From NCBI RefSeq assembly GCF_036090055.1, contig NZ_CP107970.1:746501-810500 (forward strand): 64,000 nucleotides of DNA. The letters are read 5' to 3'. Origin of the DNA: Nocardioides sp. NBC_00368. Lineage in GTDB: Bacteria > Actinomycetota > Actinomycetes > Propionibacteriales > Nocardioidaceae. The position numbers and the translations under genes are program-made. This document shows, piece by piece, positions 32,520 through 40,012 of the stretch (its first letter is position 1; each line of letters opens with the position of its first letter). The notes beneath the pieces were generated by a model that was given only the letters and a program-made list of their open reading frames with translations, made no database searches and had not been told where the DNA came from.

Positions 32520-32536
32520 TGTAACTCCCAGTTACA
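32520..32536. promoter_or_regulatory. 17-bp perfect palindrome at the acyl-CoA dehydrogenase operon
   Basis: TGTAACT-CCC-AGTTACA is a perfect 7-bp dyad ending 9 bp before the ATG at 32546. Position over or just downstream of the promoter implies repression, most likely by a TetR-family fatty-acid regulator; none is encoded next to it. Confidence 0.7.
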
Positions 32537-32545
32537 GTTCTACCC

Positions 32546-33910
32546 ATGAGTATCCTCCAAGGCCTACGTGGCGGGATCGCGAACGGCGTCCCGTCCGGCG
32601 AGTCGCGTGATCCGATCGGATTCGCCGTGGCCGGTCTGCGCAAGCTCTCGCAGAGCCCTGCGCTCGACCGGCTCGGTGTCCGCAAGCAGACCGAGCAGGT
32701 CGTCTTCACGGTGACCCGCAGCGGGTTCAAGACGATGGCGGCGACCAGCCGCGCGTTCAAGAAGAAGGGCAAACAGGGCGCTCCGGGCGTGCGCGTGCCC
32801 AACGCCATCCCCCAGGGCGTCTTCGACCTGACCCCGAGCGAGGACGAGCAGATGCTCGTCGACGTCGTCACCGAGTTCGCCGCCGAGGTCGTGCGTCCCG
32901 CGGCGGCCGAGGCCGACGAGGCCTGCGCCGCGCCGGACGAGCTGCTCAAGTCCAGCCTGGAGATCGGGCTGCCGATCCTGGGTGTTCCCGAGGAGCTCGG
33001 CGGCATCTCCGAGACCCGCTCGGCGGTCGCCGGCACCCTGGTCGCCGAGGCGCTCGCCAAGGGCGACCTCGGTCTGGCCGTCGCCGCGCTCGCGCCCGGC
33101 TCGGTCGCGACCGCGCTCGGTCTGTGGGGCACCGACGAGCAGCAGCAGACCTACCTGCCCGCCTTCACCGAGGGCAACGTGCCCGCGGCCGCGTTCGCTC
33201 TCAACGAGGACAAGGTCCTCTTCGACGTGCTCTCCCCGTCGACCACGGCCACGAAGACGGCTGACGGCTACACGATCACCGGCGCCAAGTCGCTGGTCGC
33301 CCGCGGCGCCGAGGCCGAGCTCTTCGTGGTCGGCGCCTCGCTCGACGGCAAGCCGGTCCTGTTCCTCGTCGAGTCCTCGACACCGGGCCTGAGCATCGAG
33401 TCCGAGCCCGCCATGGGCGTACGCGCCGCCTCGCTGACCAAGCTGACCCTGACCGACGTCAAGGTCCCCGCGACCGCGGTCCTCGGTGAGACCGACGGCT
33501 CGACCTACACCGAGGCCGTGCGGCTCTCCCGCCTCGCCTGGTGCGCGCTGTCGATCGGCGTCGGCCAGGCCGTCCTCGACTACGTGACCCCCTACGTCAA
33601 GGAGCGCGAGGCGTTCGGCGAGCCGATCGCCCACCGCCAGTCGGTCGCGTTCATGGTCGCCAACATCGCGATCGAGCTCCAGGCGATGCGCCTGGTGACC
33701 TACAAGGCCGCCAGCCGGGTGGCCCAGGGTATCGACGCGACCCGCGAGATCGCCCTGGCTCGCAAGCTGTGTGCCGACAAGGGCATGCAGATCGGCCTCG
33801 ACGGCGTCCAGCTGCTCGGCGGCCACGGCTTCGTCAAGGAGCACCCGGTGGAGCGGTGGTACCGCGACCTGCGTGCGATCGGGATCATGGAAGGCACGGT
33901 GCTGGTCTGA
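32546..33910 (+). CDS. Acyl-CoA dehydrogenase (FadE24-like)
   Basis: 454 residues. An N-terminal extension of about 90 residues precedes the ACAD fold (DLTPSEDEQMLVDVVTEFAAE). The C-terminal domain has KEREAFGEPIAHRQSVAFMVANI and QLLGGHGFVKEHPVERWYRD, the flavin and substrate contacts. Together with the next gene, whose ATG overlaps this stop (TGATG), it resembles the fadE24-fadE23 pair of mycobacteria. It catalyses the first dehydrogenation of acyl-CoA, with unknown chain specificity. The catalytic Glu position is not certain from eye alone. Confidence 0.88.
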   Translation: MSILQGLRGGIANGVPSGESRDPIGFAVAGLRKLSQSPALDRLGVRKQTEQVVFTVTRSGFKTMAATSRAFKKKGKQGAPGVRVPNAIPQGVFDLTPSEDEQMLVDVVTEFAAEVVRPAAAEADEACAAPDELLKSSLEIGLPILGVPEELGGISETRSAVAGTLVAEALAKGDLGLAVAALAPGSVATALGLWGTDEQQQTYLPAFTEGNVPAAAFALNEDKVLFDVLSPSTTATKTADGYTITGAKSLVARGAEAELFVVGASLDGKPVLFLVESSTPGLSIESEPAMGVRAASLTKLTLTDVKVPATAVLGETDGSTYTEAVRLSRLAWCALSIGVGQAVLDYVTPYVKEREAFGEPIAHRQSVAFMVANIAIELQAMRLVTYKAASRVAQGIDATREIALARKLCADKGMQIGLDGVQLLGGHGFVKEHPVERWYRDLRAIGIMEGTVLV

Positions 33911-35124
33911 TGGCCATCAATCTGGAGGACCCCAAGAAGCTCAAGCCGCTGCGCGAGCAGATCCACCAGGTCGCGATGAACATGCTGCGACCGATCTCGC
34001 GCAAGTACGACAAGGCCGAGCACGAGTACCCGACCGAGCTCGACATGCTCGCCGCCATGGCCGACGGCCTGGCCGAGTCGGGGCAGGGTGAGGGCGCGGG
34101 CGCCACCGGCGTACGCCGCGACTCCAAGCCCGACGACGGCAAGGTCAAGAACGGCGCCAACATGTCCTCGGTCATCTCCGTGTCGGAGATGTGCTGGGGC
34201 GACGTCGGCCTCACCCTCGCGATGCCGCGCCAGGGTCTGGGCAACTCGGCCATCGCGTCGGTCGCCAACGACGAGCAGCACGAGCGCTTCGACGGCGTCT
34301 GGGCCGCGATGGCGATCACCGAGCCGGGCACCGGCTCCGACTCGGCCAACATCAAGACCACTGCCACGCTCGACGGTGACCACTACGTGCTCAACGGCGA
34401 GAAGATCTTCGTCACCTCCGGCGACCGCTCCGACGCGGTCGTGGTGTGGGCGACGCTCGACAAGGAGCTCGGCAAGGCGGCGATCAAGTCGTTCGTGGTC
34501 GAGAAGGGCACGCCCGGGATGAAGGTCGAGCGTCTCGAGCACAAGCTCGGGATCAAGGCCTCCGACACCGCCACGATCACCTTCACCGACTGCCGGGTGC
34601 CTGCCGAGAACCTGCTCGGGAGCCCCGAGATCAACGTCAAGGAGGGCTTCGCCGGCGCGATGGCCACCTTCGACAACACCCGTCCGCTGGTGGCCTCGAT
34701 GGCGGTCGGCTGCGCCCGCGCCGCGCTCGACTACACCCGCGACCTGCTGCGGAAGGCGGGTGTCGAGATCGACTACGACCGCCCGGCCCACCTACAGTCG
34801 GCGGCCGCGGCGAAGTTCATCCAGCTCGAGTCGGACTACGAGGGGGCCTACCTCCTCATGCTCCAGGCCGCCTGGATGGCCGACAACCGCCAGCCCAACT
34901 CCAAGGAAGCCTCCATGGCCAAGGCCAAGGCCGGCCGGATGGGCTCGGACGTGACCCTGTCCTGCGTCGAGCTGGCCGGCACCATCGGCTACTCCGAGGG
35001 TGAGCTGCTGGAGAAGTGGGCCCGCGACTCGAAGATCCTCGACATCTTCGAGGGCACCCAGCAGATCCAGCAGCTGATCGTCGCTCGCCGGGTCCTGGGC
35101 CTCTCCTCCGCCGAGCTCAAGTAG
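33910..35124 (+). CDS. Acyl-CoA dehydrogenase (FadE23-like)
   Basis: 404 residues, starting in the TGATG overlap. AMAITEPGTGSDSANIKTTATLDGDHYVLNGEKIFVTSG is the typical FAD-binding middle domain and DIFEGTQQIQQLIVARRVLG the C terminus. The first 100 residues include an acidic/charged insert (RRDSKPDDGKVKNG). The pair probably works as a heteromeric enzyme or two steps on related acyl-CoAs. A strong hairpin follows at 35161. Confidence 0.9.
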   Translation: MAINLEDPKKLKPLREQIHQVAMNMLRPISRKYDKAEHEYPTELDMLAAMADGLAESGQGEGAGATGVRRDSKPDDGKVKNGANMSSVISVSEMCWGDVGLTLAMPRQGLGNSAIASVANDEQHERFDGVWAAMAITEPGTGSDSANIKTTATLDGDHYVLNGEKIFVTSGDRSDAVVVWATLDKELGKAAIKSFVVEKGTPGMKVERLEHKLGIKASDTATITFTDCRVPAENLLGSPEINVKEGFAGAMATFDNTRPLVASMAVGCARAALDYTRDLLRKAGVEIDYDRPAHLQSAAAAKFIQLESDYEGAYLLMLQAAWMADNRQPNSKEASMAKAKAGRMGSDVTLSCVELAGTIGYSEGELLEKWARDSKILDIFEGTQQIQQLIVARRVLGLSSAELK

Positions 35125-35160
35125 AACCCGGGCCGAGTCGGCTCGTCCTGACCAGGATCC

Positions 35161-35198
35161 ACGCCGAGTTGGCGCGTTCTAACGCGCCGACTCGGCGT
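35161..35198 (+). terminator. 18-bp stem hairpin after the acyl-CoA dehydrogenase operon
   Basis: ACGCCGAGTTGGCGCGTT (35161-35178) pairs with 35181-35198; one U-G wobble is the only non-Watson-Crick pair. It shares the core GCCGAGTTGGC with the hairpin at 21302. It starts 36 bp after the stop at 35124 and should terminate that operon; no T-run follows. Confidence 0.7.
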
Positions 35199-35231
35199 CG
35201 GGGTCTCGGGGTGACGGTAGGGTCACCGGCC

Positions 35232-35768
35232 GTGAGCGTACTTGTGGTGTCAGCGACGAGGGCCGAGGCGGCCCATGTTCCCTCCGGGCTCAAGGTGGTC
35301 ATCACCGGGATGGGGAAGGTGGCGTCCGCCTCGGCCGTCTCGCGTGTGCTGGCGGCCGACAAGACCATCCAACAGGTCGTCAACATCGGTTCGTGCGGCG
35401 CTCTGCGCGACGGCCACACCGGGATCTACGAGGTCGGAACGGTGCTCAACCACGACTTCTCCTCCGCCGCGATCCGGGCGCTCGGCCATCCCGTGGAGGA
35501 TGCGCTGGAGGTCGGGGAGTCGGAGATCGTCTGCGCCACCGGGGACCTGTTCGTCACCGACGCCGTCGTACGCGCGGAGCTCGCCCAGCGGGCCCACCTG
35601 GTCGACATGGAGGCTTTCGCCGTCGCCTGGGCGGCCCGCGAGGCCGGCGTACCGGCGCGGATCGTGAAGCACGTCTCCGACAACGCCGACGAGACCGCCC
35701 TCGACTGGGCCAACGTCGTCGACCGCTCGGCGCGCGATCTCGGAGCGTGGCTCGCCGCGAACGTGTGA
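35232..35768 (+). CDS. Short nucleosidase (phosphorylase/MTAN-like fold)
   Basis: 178 residues from the GTG at 35232; the ribosome site is weak. ITGMGKVASASAVSRVL, VNIGSCGALRDG, HLVDMEAFAVAWAA (Glu) and VKHVSDNAD (Asp) are the phosphorylase-fold nucleoside and catalytic motifs. It is shorter than E. coli MTAN (about 230) but matches a compact actinobacterial nucleosidase type. It would cleave methylthioadenosine, S-adenosylhomocysteine or another nucleoside in salvage. It follows a strong hairpin, so it likely has its own promoter. Confidence 0.82.
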   Translation: MSVLVVSATRAEAAHVPSGLKVVITGMGKVASASAVSRVLAADKTIQQVVNIGSCGALRDGHTGIYEVGTVLNHDFSSAAIRALGHPVEDALEVGESEIVCATGDLFVTDAVVRAELAQRAHLVDMEAFAVAWAAREAGVPARIVKHVSDNADETALDWANVVDRSARDLGAWLAANV

Positions 35769-35842
35769 CGTGCGCCCCTGTCCCGGCGTGTCGGAGTGAC
35801 CCGATGCCACGGCCTACTCACCGGTAGCACCACAATCCAGGT

Positions 35843-36772
35843 GTGGACGCATTGCAATCGGGAGTGGCGGAGCTGCTCCGCTCCCGCCTCGGCGGGAACG
35901 GTCGGGACAACGGTGACGAGGCGACCCTGGCGCTGGTGATCGAGGGCGGCGGCATGCGCGGCATGCTGTCGGCGACGATGGCCTCGGTGCTCGCCGACCA
36001 CGGTCTCGTGGATGCGATCGACCTGGTGGTCGGCACCTCCGCCGGCGCTGCCAATGCGACCGCGGTGGCGGCGGGGACGATCGGTGCCTTCAGCGAGTCG
36101 TACGCCTCGGTGTTCGCCTCGCCCGAGTACATCGGCGCCGGGCGGATGCTGCGGCGCAAGTCGATGGTGGACACCCGGGGGATCACCACCCGGTCCTCGG
36201 AGCTGTTCGAGTGGTCGCTGGCGCTGCGTGACGGCGCGCCCCGTCTGGCGGCCGTGGCGACCGACGTGGTGACCGCGAAGTCCGTCCCGCTCACCGACTT
36301 CTCCGACGCCACCGACCTCGCCGACTCGGTGATCGCCTCCAGCCAGCTGCCCCTGGCCGGCGGCCTCCCCGTGACCGTACGCGGCCGCCGCTGGCTCGAC
36401 GGCGGGCTGATCGAGGCGGTGCCGGTCGCCTCGGCGGCGGCCCTCGGGGCGACGCACGCGATCGTGCTGGTGACCCGGCCGTTCGGGACTGCGCCCAGCT
36501 ATGGTCCGGCCGACCGGGTCATCGAGCGCTACCTGCGCCGGGTGAACCCGGAGCTCGGTGACCTCTACCGCACCCGGCCGGAGCGCTACCGCAGCACGGT
36601 CGCGGAGATGAGGGCCGGCAGCCACGCCGGCGTGCACACGCTGACGTTCGCGCCCGGTGCGGGTGACCCGATCCCGGGTCGCACCGAGACCGACGTCGAC
36701 CTGTTGCGGGCCGCCCGTGACGCCGCCGTCGCCACCGCGACCAGGAGGCTCGCCGAGGCGGGCCTGGTCTGA
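35843..36772 (+). CDS. Patatin-like phospholipase
   Basis: 309 residues from the GTG at 35843. The oxyanion loop LVIEGGGMRGMLSA, the nucleophile elbow VVGTSAGA and the catalytic LDGG are intact. The C-terminal 80 residues (ERYLRRVNPELGDLYRTRPERY) resemble RssA/YjjU-type members. It is not closely similar by eye to the patatin at 29285 outside the active-site motifs. It converges on galK. Confidence 0.9.
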   Translation: MDALQSGVAELLRSRLGGNGRDNGDEATLALVIEGGGMRGMLSATMASVLADHGLVDAIDLVVGTSAGAANATAVAAGTIGAFSESYASVFASPEYIGAGRMLRRKSMVDTRGITTRSSELFEWSLALRDGAPRLAAVATDVVTAKSVPLTDFSDATDLADSVIASSQLPLAGGLPVTVRGRRWLDGGLIEAVPVASAAALGATHAIVLVTRPFGTAPSYGPADRVIERYLRRVNPELGDLYRTRPERYRSTVAEMRAGSHAGVHTLTFAPGAGDPIPGRTETDVDLLRAARDAAVATATRRLAEAGLV

Positions 36773-36793
36773 GCCGGCGGGCCGGGCGGGATG

Positions 36794-36869
36794 CTGACCG
36801 AGGTAACTCGGTCAGCGGCTACTGACCTCGTGGGACTCCACGAAGTCAGTGTCAGCTCACCGAGTTACC
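36794..36869. terminator. Nested, mutually exclusive hairpins between convergent patatin and galK genes
   Basis: Hairpin 1: CTGACCGAG (36794-36802) with CTCGGTCAG (36807-36815) around a GTAA tetraloop. Hairpin 2: 36821-36833 with 36838-36850, 13 bp with one mismatch. Alternatively GGTAACTCGGT (36802-36812) pairs with ACCGAGTTACC (36859-36869), enclosing hairpin 2 and disrupting hairpin 1. It fits a bidirectional terminator. Confidence 0.7.
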
Positions 36870-36880
36870 CTTCGACAGGC

Positions 36881-38041
36881 TCAGGACATCGCCTCGGTGA
36901 ACATCGCGCCCGCCGACGGGCTGGCGATCAGGTGCCCCGGGGCGCCGTAGCCGGCCTCGGCGAAGGCCTTGTCGATGGCCGCGCTGACGGTCTCGACGGC
37001 GGCAGCGGGGAGGATCGAGACGATCGAGCCACCGAACCCGCCGCCGGTCATCCGGGCGCCGTCGGCACCGGCGCCGACCGCGGTCGCGACGGCCAGGTCG
37101 AGCTCGGGGACCGAGATCTCGAAGTCGTCGCGCATCGAGGCGTGCGAGGCGGCGAAGAGCTCACCGATCGCGGTCCAGTCACCTGCGCCCAGGGCGGCCA
37201 CCGTGGGCTCGACCCGGGCGATCTCGGTGACGATGTGACGGGCCCGGCGGCGTACGACGTCGTCGGCGAGGGTCTCGACCTGCTCCAGGGTGGCCTCGCG
37301 CAGCGAGCGCAGCCCGAGATCGGCGGCGGCTTTCTCGCACTGGGCGCGCCGAGAGGCGTAGCCGCCATCGGTGAGCTGGTGCTTGACCCGGGTGTCGGTG
37401 ACCAGGATGGTGCGCTCGCCCAGGGCCAGCGGGACGCTGCGGTGCTCGCCGGACTCGAAGTCGATCAGCAGCGCGCCCCCGGACTCGGCGAAGACCGCGA
37501 CCGACTGGTCCATGCCGCCGGTCGGCGCGTTGGCGACCTCGGTCTCGGCCCGGATCCCGGCGGCGACGACAGCCCGTCGCAGATCCTCGTCGAGCACTCG
37601 GCCGGCGACACCGAGCGCCGCCATCGCGGTGGCGCACTCGACCGACGCCGAGGAGGACAGGCCCGCGCCGAGCGGGACCGACGACTCCAAGTGCATGTCC
37701 AGGCCACCGGTCACGAGTCCGGCCTCGCGCAGGGTCCACAGCACCCCCGCGACGTACGCGGCCCAGCCATCGATCTCAGGTCCGAGCTCGTCGACGTGGC
37801 CGGTGAACGGCTCCGGCTCCTGGGCCGAGGCGATCCGGATGACCCCGTCGATGCGCGGCGCGGCCGCGGCGTAGGTGGCGTGGGGGAGTGCCACCGGCAG
37901 CACCAGCCCGGCGTTGTAGTCGGTGTGCTCGCCGATCAGGTTGACGCGGCCCGGCGCCCTCCCGACCACCGTGGCCTCGGTGCCGAAGGTGGTGAGCAGC
38001 GCCTCGGTCGCGCGCGCGGTGAGGTCGGTCGGTTCGAGCAT
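36881..38041 (-). CDS. galK: Galactokinase
   Basis: 386 residues from the ATG at 38041. GRAPGRVNLIGEHTDYNAGLVLP is the galactokinase signature, VPLGAGLSSSASVECA the GHMP ATP-binding loop, GGMDQSVAVFAE holds the catalytic Asp, and RMTGGGFGGSIVS is motif 3. It phosphorylates galactose at C1 in the Leloir pathway. galT and galE are not adjacent. The stop codon lies inside a 16-bp repeat shared with thrS. Confidence 0.95.
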   Translation of the reverse strand: MLEPTDLTARATEALLTTFGTEATVVGRAPGRVNLIGEHTDYNAGLVLPVALPHATYAAAAPRIDGVIRIASAQEPEPFTGHVDELGPEIDGWAAYVAGVLWTLREAGLVTGGLDMHLESSVPLGAGLSSSASVECATAMAALGVAGRVLDEDLRRAVVAAGIRAETEVANAPTGGMDQSVAVFAESGGALLIDFESGEHRSVPLALGERTILVTDTRVKHQLTDGGYASRRAQCEKAAADLGLRSLREATLEQVETLADDVVRRRARHIVTEIARVEPTVAALGAGDWTAIGELFAASHASMRDDFEISVPELDLAVATAVGAGADGARMTGGGFGGSIVSILPAAAVETVSAAIDKAFAEAGYGAPGHLIASPSAGAMFTEAMS

Positions 38042-38090
38042 GCCGCAAAGTCTGCCCGGTCCCTCCCCGGAAGACCTCACCCGGGTGCTC

Positions 38091-38666
38091 TCAGTGGCGT
38101 GAGGAGTTGCGCGAGCGGCCACGGACGATGCCGATGAAGGTCTGTACACGCTCGTCGTCGTTGTCGATCAGCCAGGCCAGGCCGACCGTGGTGGGCTCGA
38201 TCCCGGCCACCGGACGGAAGACCGCGTCCTTGCGGTGGTAGAGCCGCGCGATCGACATCGGCACGATCGCCACGCCGGTGCCGGCCGCGACCGTCTCGAC
38301 CGCGTCCTTCTCGCTCATCGGCGGCCAGGCCAGCTGCTCGGCGCTCGGTGTCCAGCCCCCGCGCTCGGGGATCACCAGCTGCTCCTCGGCGAGGTCGTCG
38401 AGGGTGACCTCCTCGAGCAGGGAGAGCAGGTGCTCGTGGCCCATCACCGCGACCGGCTGCTCCTCGTAGAGCGGGATGCAGTGGAGCCCGTCGCGGTCGA
38501 TCGGCAGGCGCACAAGCGCCATGTCGAGCTCGCCCGCGCGCAGCAGCCGCTCCTGCTCCTCCTCGGTGACCGGGACCAGCTCGAGGCGCTCACGGCTGCG
38601 GTCACGCCAGATCCGGGCCCACTTGTCGGGAGTGGCTCCGGTGACGAAGCCGACGGTGAAGGTCAC
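38091..38666 (-). CDS. LysR-type substrate-binding domain protein lacking a DNA-binding domain
   Basis: 191 residues from a GTG at 38666 with GGGAGG eight bases upstream. The sequence FTVGFVTGATPDKWARIW..., VPVTEEEQERLLRAGELDMALVRLP and VAAGTGVAIVPMSIARLYH is the ligand-binding half of LysR regulators. The usual N-terminal 60-residue winged helix is absent, and no in-frame upstream start could supply it. It may be a stand-alone ligand sensor or a decayed regulator. It is immediately downstream of galK's start. Confidence 0.85.
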   Translation of the reverse strand: MTFTVGFVTGATPDKWARIWRDRSRERLELVPVTEEEQERLLRAGELDMALVRLPIDRDGLHCIPLYEEQPVAVMGHEHLLSLLEEVTLDDLAEEQLVIPERGGWTPSAEQLAWPPMSEKDAVETVAAGTGVAIVPMSIARLYHRKDAVFRPVAGIEPTTVGLAWLIDNDDERVQTFIGIVRGRSRNSSRH

Positions 38667-38683
38667 CGTCGCATCCTCCCATC

Positions 38684-38733
38684 ATTCTGTGCAGAATCCC
38701 GCCACGGATCCGGTGCCGATATTCCGCGCAGAA
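38684..38733. promoter_or_regulatory. Palindrome and degenerate second copy upstream of the LysR-like gene
   Basis: ATTCTG-TG-CAGAAT (38684-38697) is a perfect 6-bp dyad; a related ATTCCGCGCAGAA sits at 38721-38733. Both lie between the minus-strand LysR-like gene and the plus-strand riboswitch. The pair is a candidate operator for either unit; the regulator is not known. Confidence 0.45.
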
Positions 38734-38814
38734 GAATGCGGTGTTCTCTACCAGCCTCAAGTTTCTATCGAGTGACAGTTTTGCTAAGGTCGAAGACGTC
38801 AGCCGAGACCGGCT

Positions 38815-38860
38815 GCCGGACGAGGGAGCCGTACCCGGAGGCGCGACAAGACGGCCGTCT
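38815..38860 (+). promoter_or_regulatory. Guanidine-III riboswitch (ykkC-III)
   Basis: The ykkC-III consensus is readable base by base: CCGGACGAGG (38816-38825), GCCGTACCCGG (38828-38838), a variable loop, then GACAAGACGGC (38845-38855). CCGG at 38816-38819 pairs with 38835-38838, and GCCGT at 38828-38832 pairs with ACGGC at 38851-38855, giving the known pseudoknot. The GGAG ribosome site (38861-38864) of the SMR exporter begins just after, so ligand binding should control translation of that gene. The element is on the exporter's strand, about 10 bp from its start. Confidence 0.9.
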
Positions 38861-38869
38861 GGAGTGGTC

Positions 38870-39184
38870 ATGTCCTGGCTTTTTCTTGTTGGATCCGGCG
38901 TCCTCGAGGCCGTGTGGGCGCTCGCCCTGGGCCGCACCGAGGGCTTCTCGCGGCTGGTCCCGTCGGTCGTCTTCGGCATCGCCCTGCTCGGCAGCCTGGT
39001 GGGGCTCGCGATGGCCATGCGCACCCTGCCGATCGGCACCGCCTACGCCGTGTGGGTCGGGATCGGCGCCGCGCTCACCGTCGGCTACTCGATGGTGGCG
39101 GGGGAGGAGGCGATCAGCCCCGTACGTGTCGTGCTGATCATCGCGCTCGTCGGTTGTGTCGTCGGCCTCAAGCTCACGCACTGA
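38870..39184 (+). CDS. SMR-family exporter, SugE/Gdx-type (guanidinium exporter)
   Basis: 104 residues, four membrane helices. MSWLFLVGSGVLEAVWA carries the essential Glu 13; GFSRLVPSV, GTAYAVWVGIGAA and the C-terminal VGLKLTH match SugE/Gdx rather than EmrE-type drug pumps. With the guanidine-III riboswitch directly upstream, export of guanidinium in exchange for protons is well supported. The start at 38870 is preceded by GGAG. Confidence 0.92.
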   Translation: MSWLFLVGSGVLEAVWALALGRTEGFSRLVPSVVFGIALLGSLVGLAMAMRTLPIGTAYAVWVGIGAALTVGYSMVAGEEAISPVRVVLIIALVGCVVGLKLTH

Positions 39185-39292
39185 CCGGTTTGCGGGCAGA
39201 CACGTCCCCCAGCGCTTGACTCTTTCGATATGAGTGCGAAACTTGCCCTCTCCAACCTTATCTATCGTGCGACAGAAAAAGGCGATGCCACG

Positions 39293-39976
39293 GTGTCACA
39301 GATCTCGCCGCGCCCGGGTCGCGGCCGTCCACGGCTGCTTCCCGGCAAGATTGCGGCGAACCCCCGAGATCAGATCCTCGCTGCCGCCGCGGAGCTCTTC
39401 GTGGGCCGCGGCTATGCCGGCACCACCACCCGCGAGATCGCGGAGGGTGCCGGGCTGAGGCAGGCCTCCATCTACTACCACTTCGGCAGCAAGGAGGAGA
39501 TCCTCGCGGTGCTGCTCGAGCGCTCGGTCCAGGACCGGGTCGAGCAGGCCGGGAAGATCGAGGCCGGGATGGGGTCGGTCACTCCGGAGGTCGGCCTCTA
39601 CGCCCTCGCCGTCAGCGACATGAGCGCGCTGGTCGCGATGCCCTACAACATCGGCATGCTCTACCGGCTCCCCGACGTCATAGCCTCACCGGTCTACGAC
39701 CGCTACGGCCATCTCCGCGACGACCTGGTCGCCGGCTACGGACGGGTCGCGCAGCGGGCCGCGGGCGCGAAGGTCTCGGCGAGCAGCGGCGAGCCCGGGC
39801 TCGGCGAGCTGCTCGTGCAGATGGTCGAGAGCGTGGTCAGCCTCCGCCGAGACGACCGGGTCGGCAGCACGACCGTCGCCACGATCGCCTCGGCCTGCCT
39901 GAGGCTGTGCGGCGTCGCCGAGGACGCGATCGAGCAGGCGCGCGAGGCGGCGCTCACCGCACTCGCCCGCGCCTGA
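39293..39976 (+). CDS. TetR-family transcriptional regulator
   Basis: 227 residues from the GTG at 39293. An ATG at 39230 would add 21 codons, but those are AT-richer and use codons (ACA, GAA AAA, CTT) unlike the rest, so they are probably promoter DNA. The HTH is GYAGTTTREIAEGAGLRQASIYYHFGSKEEIL (about 55-80). The C-terminal ligand domain has a central YALAVSDMSALVAMPYNIG segment. Target unknown; it is next to the exporter but the riboswitch makes it an unlikely regulator of that gene. Confidence 0.82.
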   Translation: MSQISPRPGRGRPRLLPGKIAANPRDQILAAAAELFVGRGYAGTTTREIAEGAGLRQASIYYHFGSKEEILAVLLERSVQDRVEQAGKIEAGMGSVTPEVGLYALAVSDMSALVAMPYNIGMLYRLPDVIASPVYDRYGHLRDDLVAGYGRVAQRAAGAKVSASSGEPGLGELLVQMVESVVSLRRDDRVGSTTVATIASACLRLCGVAEDAIEQAREAALTALARA

Positions 39977-40012
39977 CCTGGCCGGCCGGACACCGCCCTC
40001 AGCCGGTCGTGC

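Noticed and set aside
38091..38666. A frameshifted full-length LysR gene
   Set aside because: A good ribosome site and GTG start the ligand domain, and the upstream DNA shows dyads and no HTH in any frame.
39230..39292. ATG at 39230 as the start of the TetR gene
   Set aside because: The 21 extra codons are AT-richer and use codons unlike the rest of the gene; the GTG at 39293 fits better.
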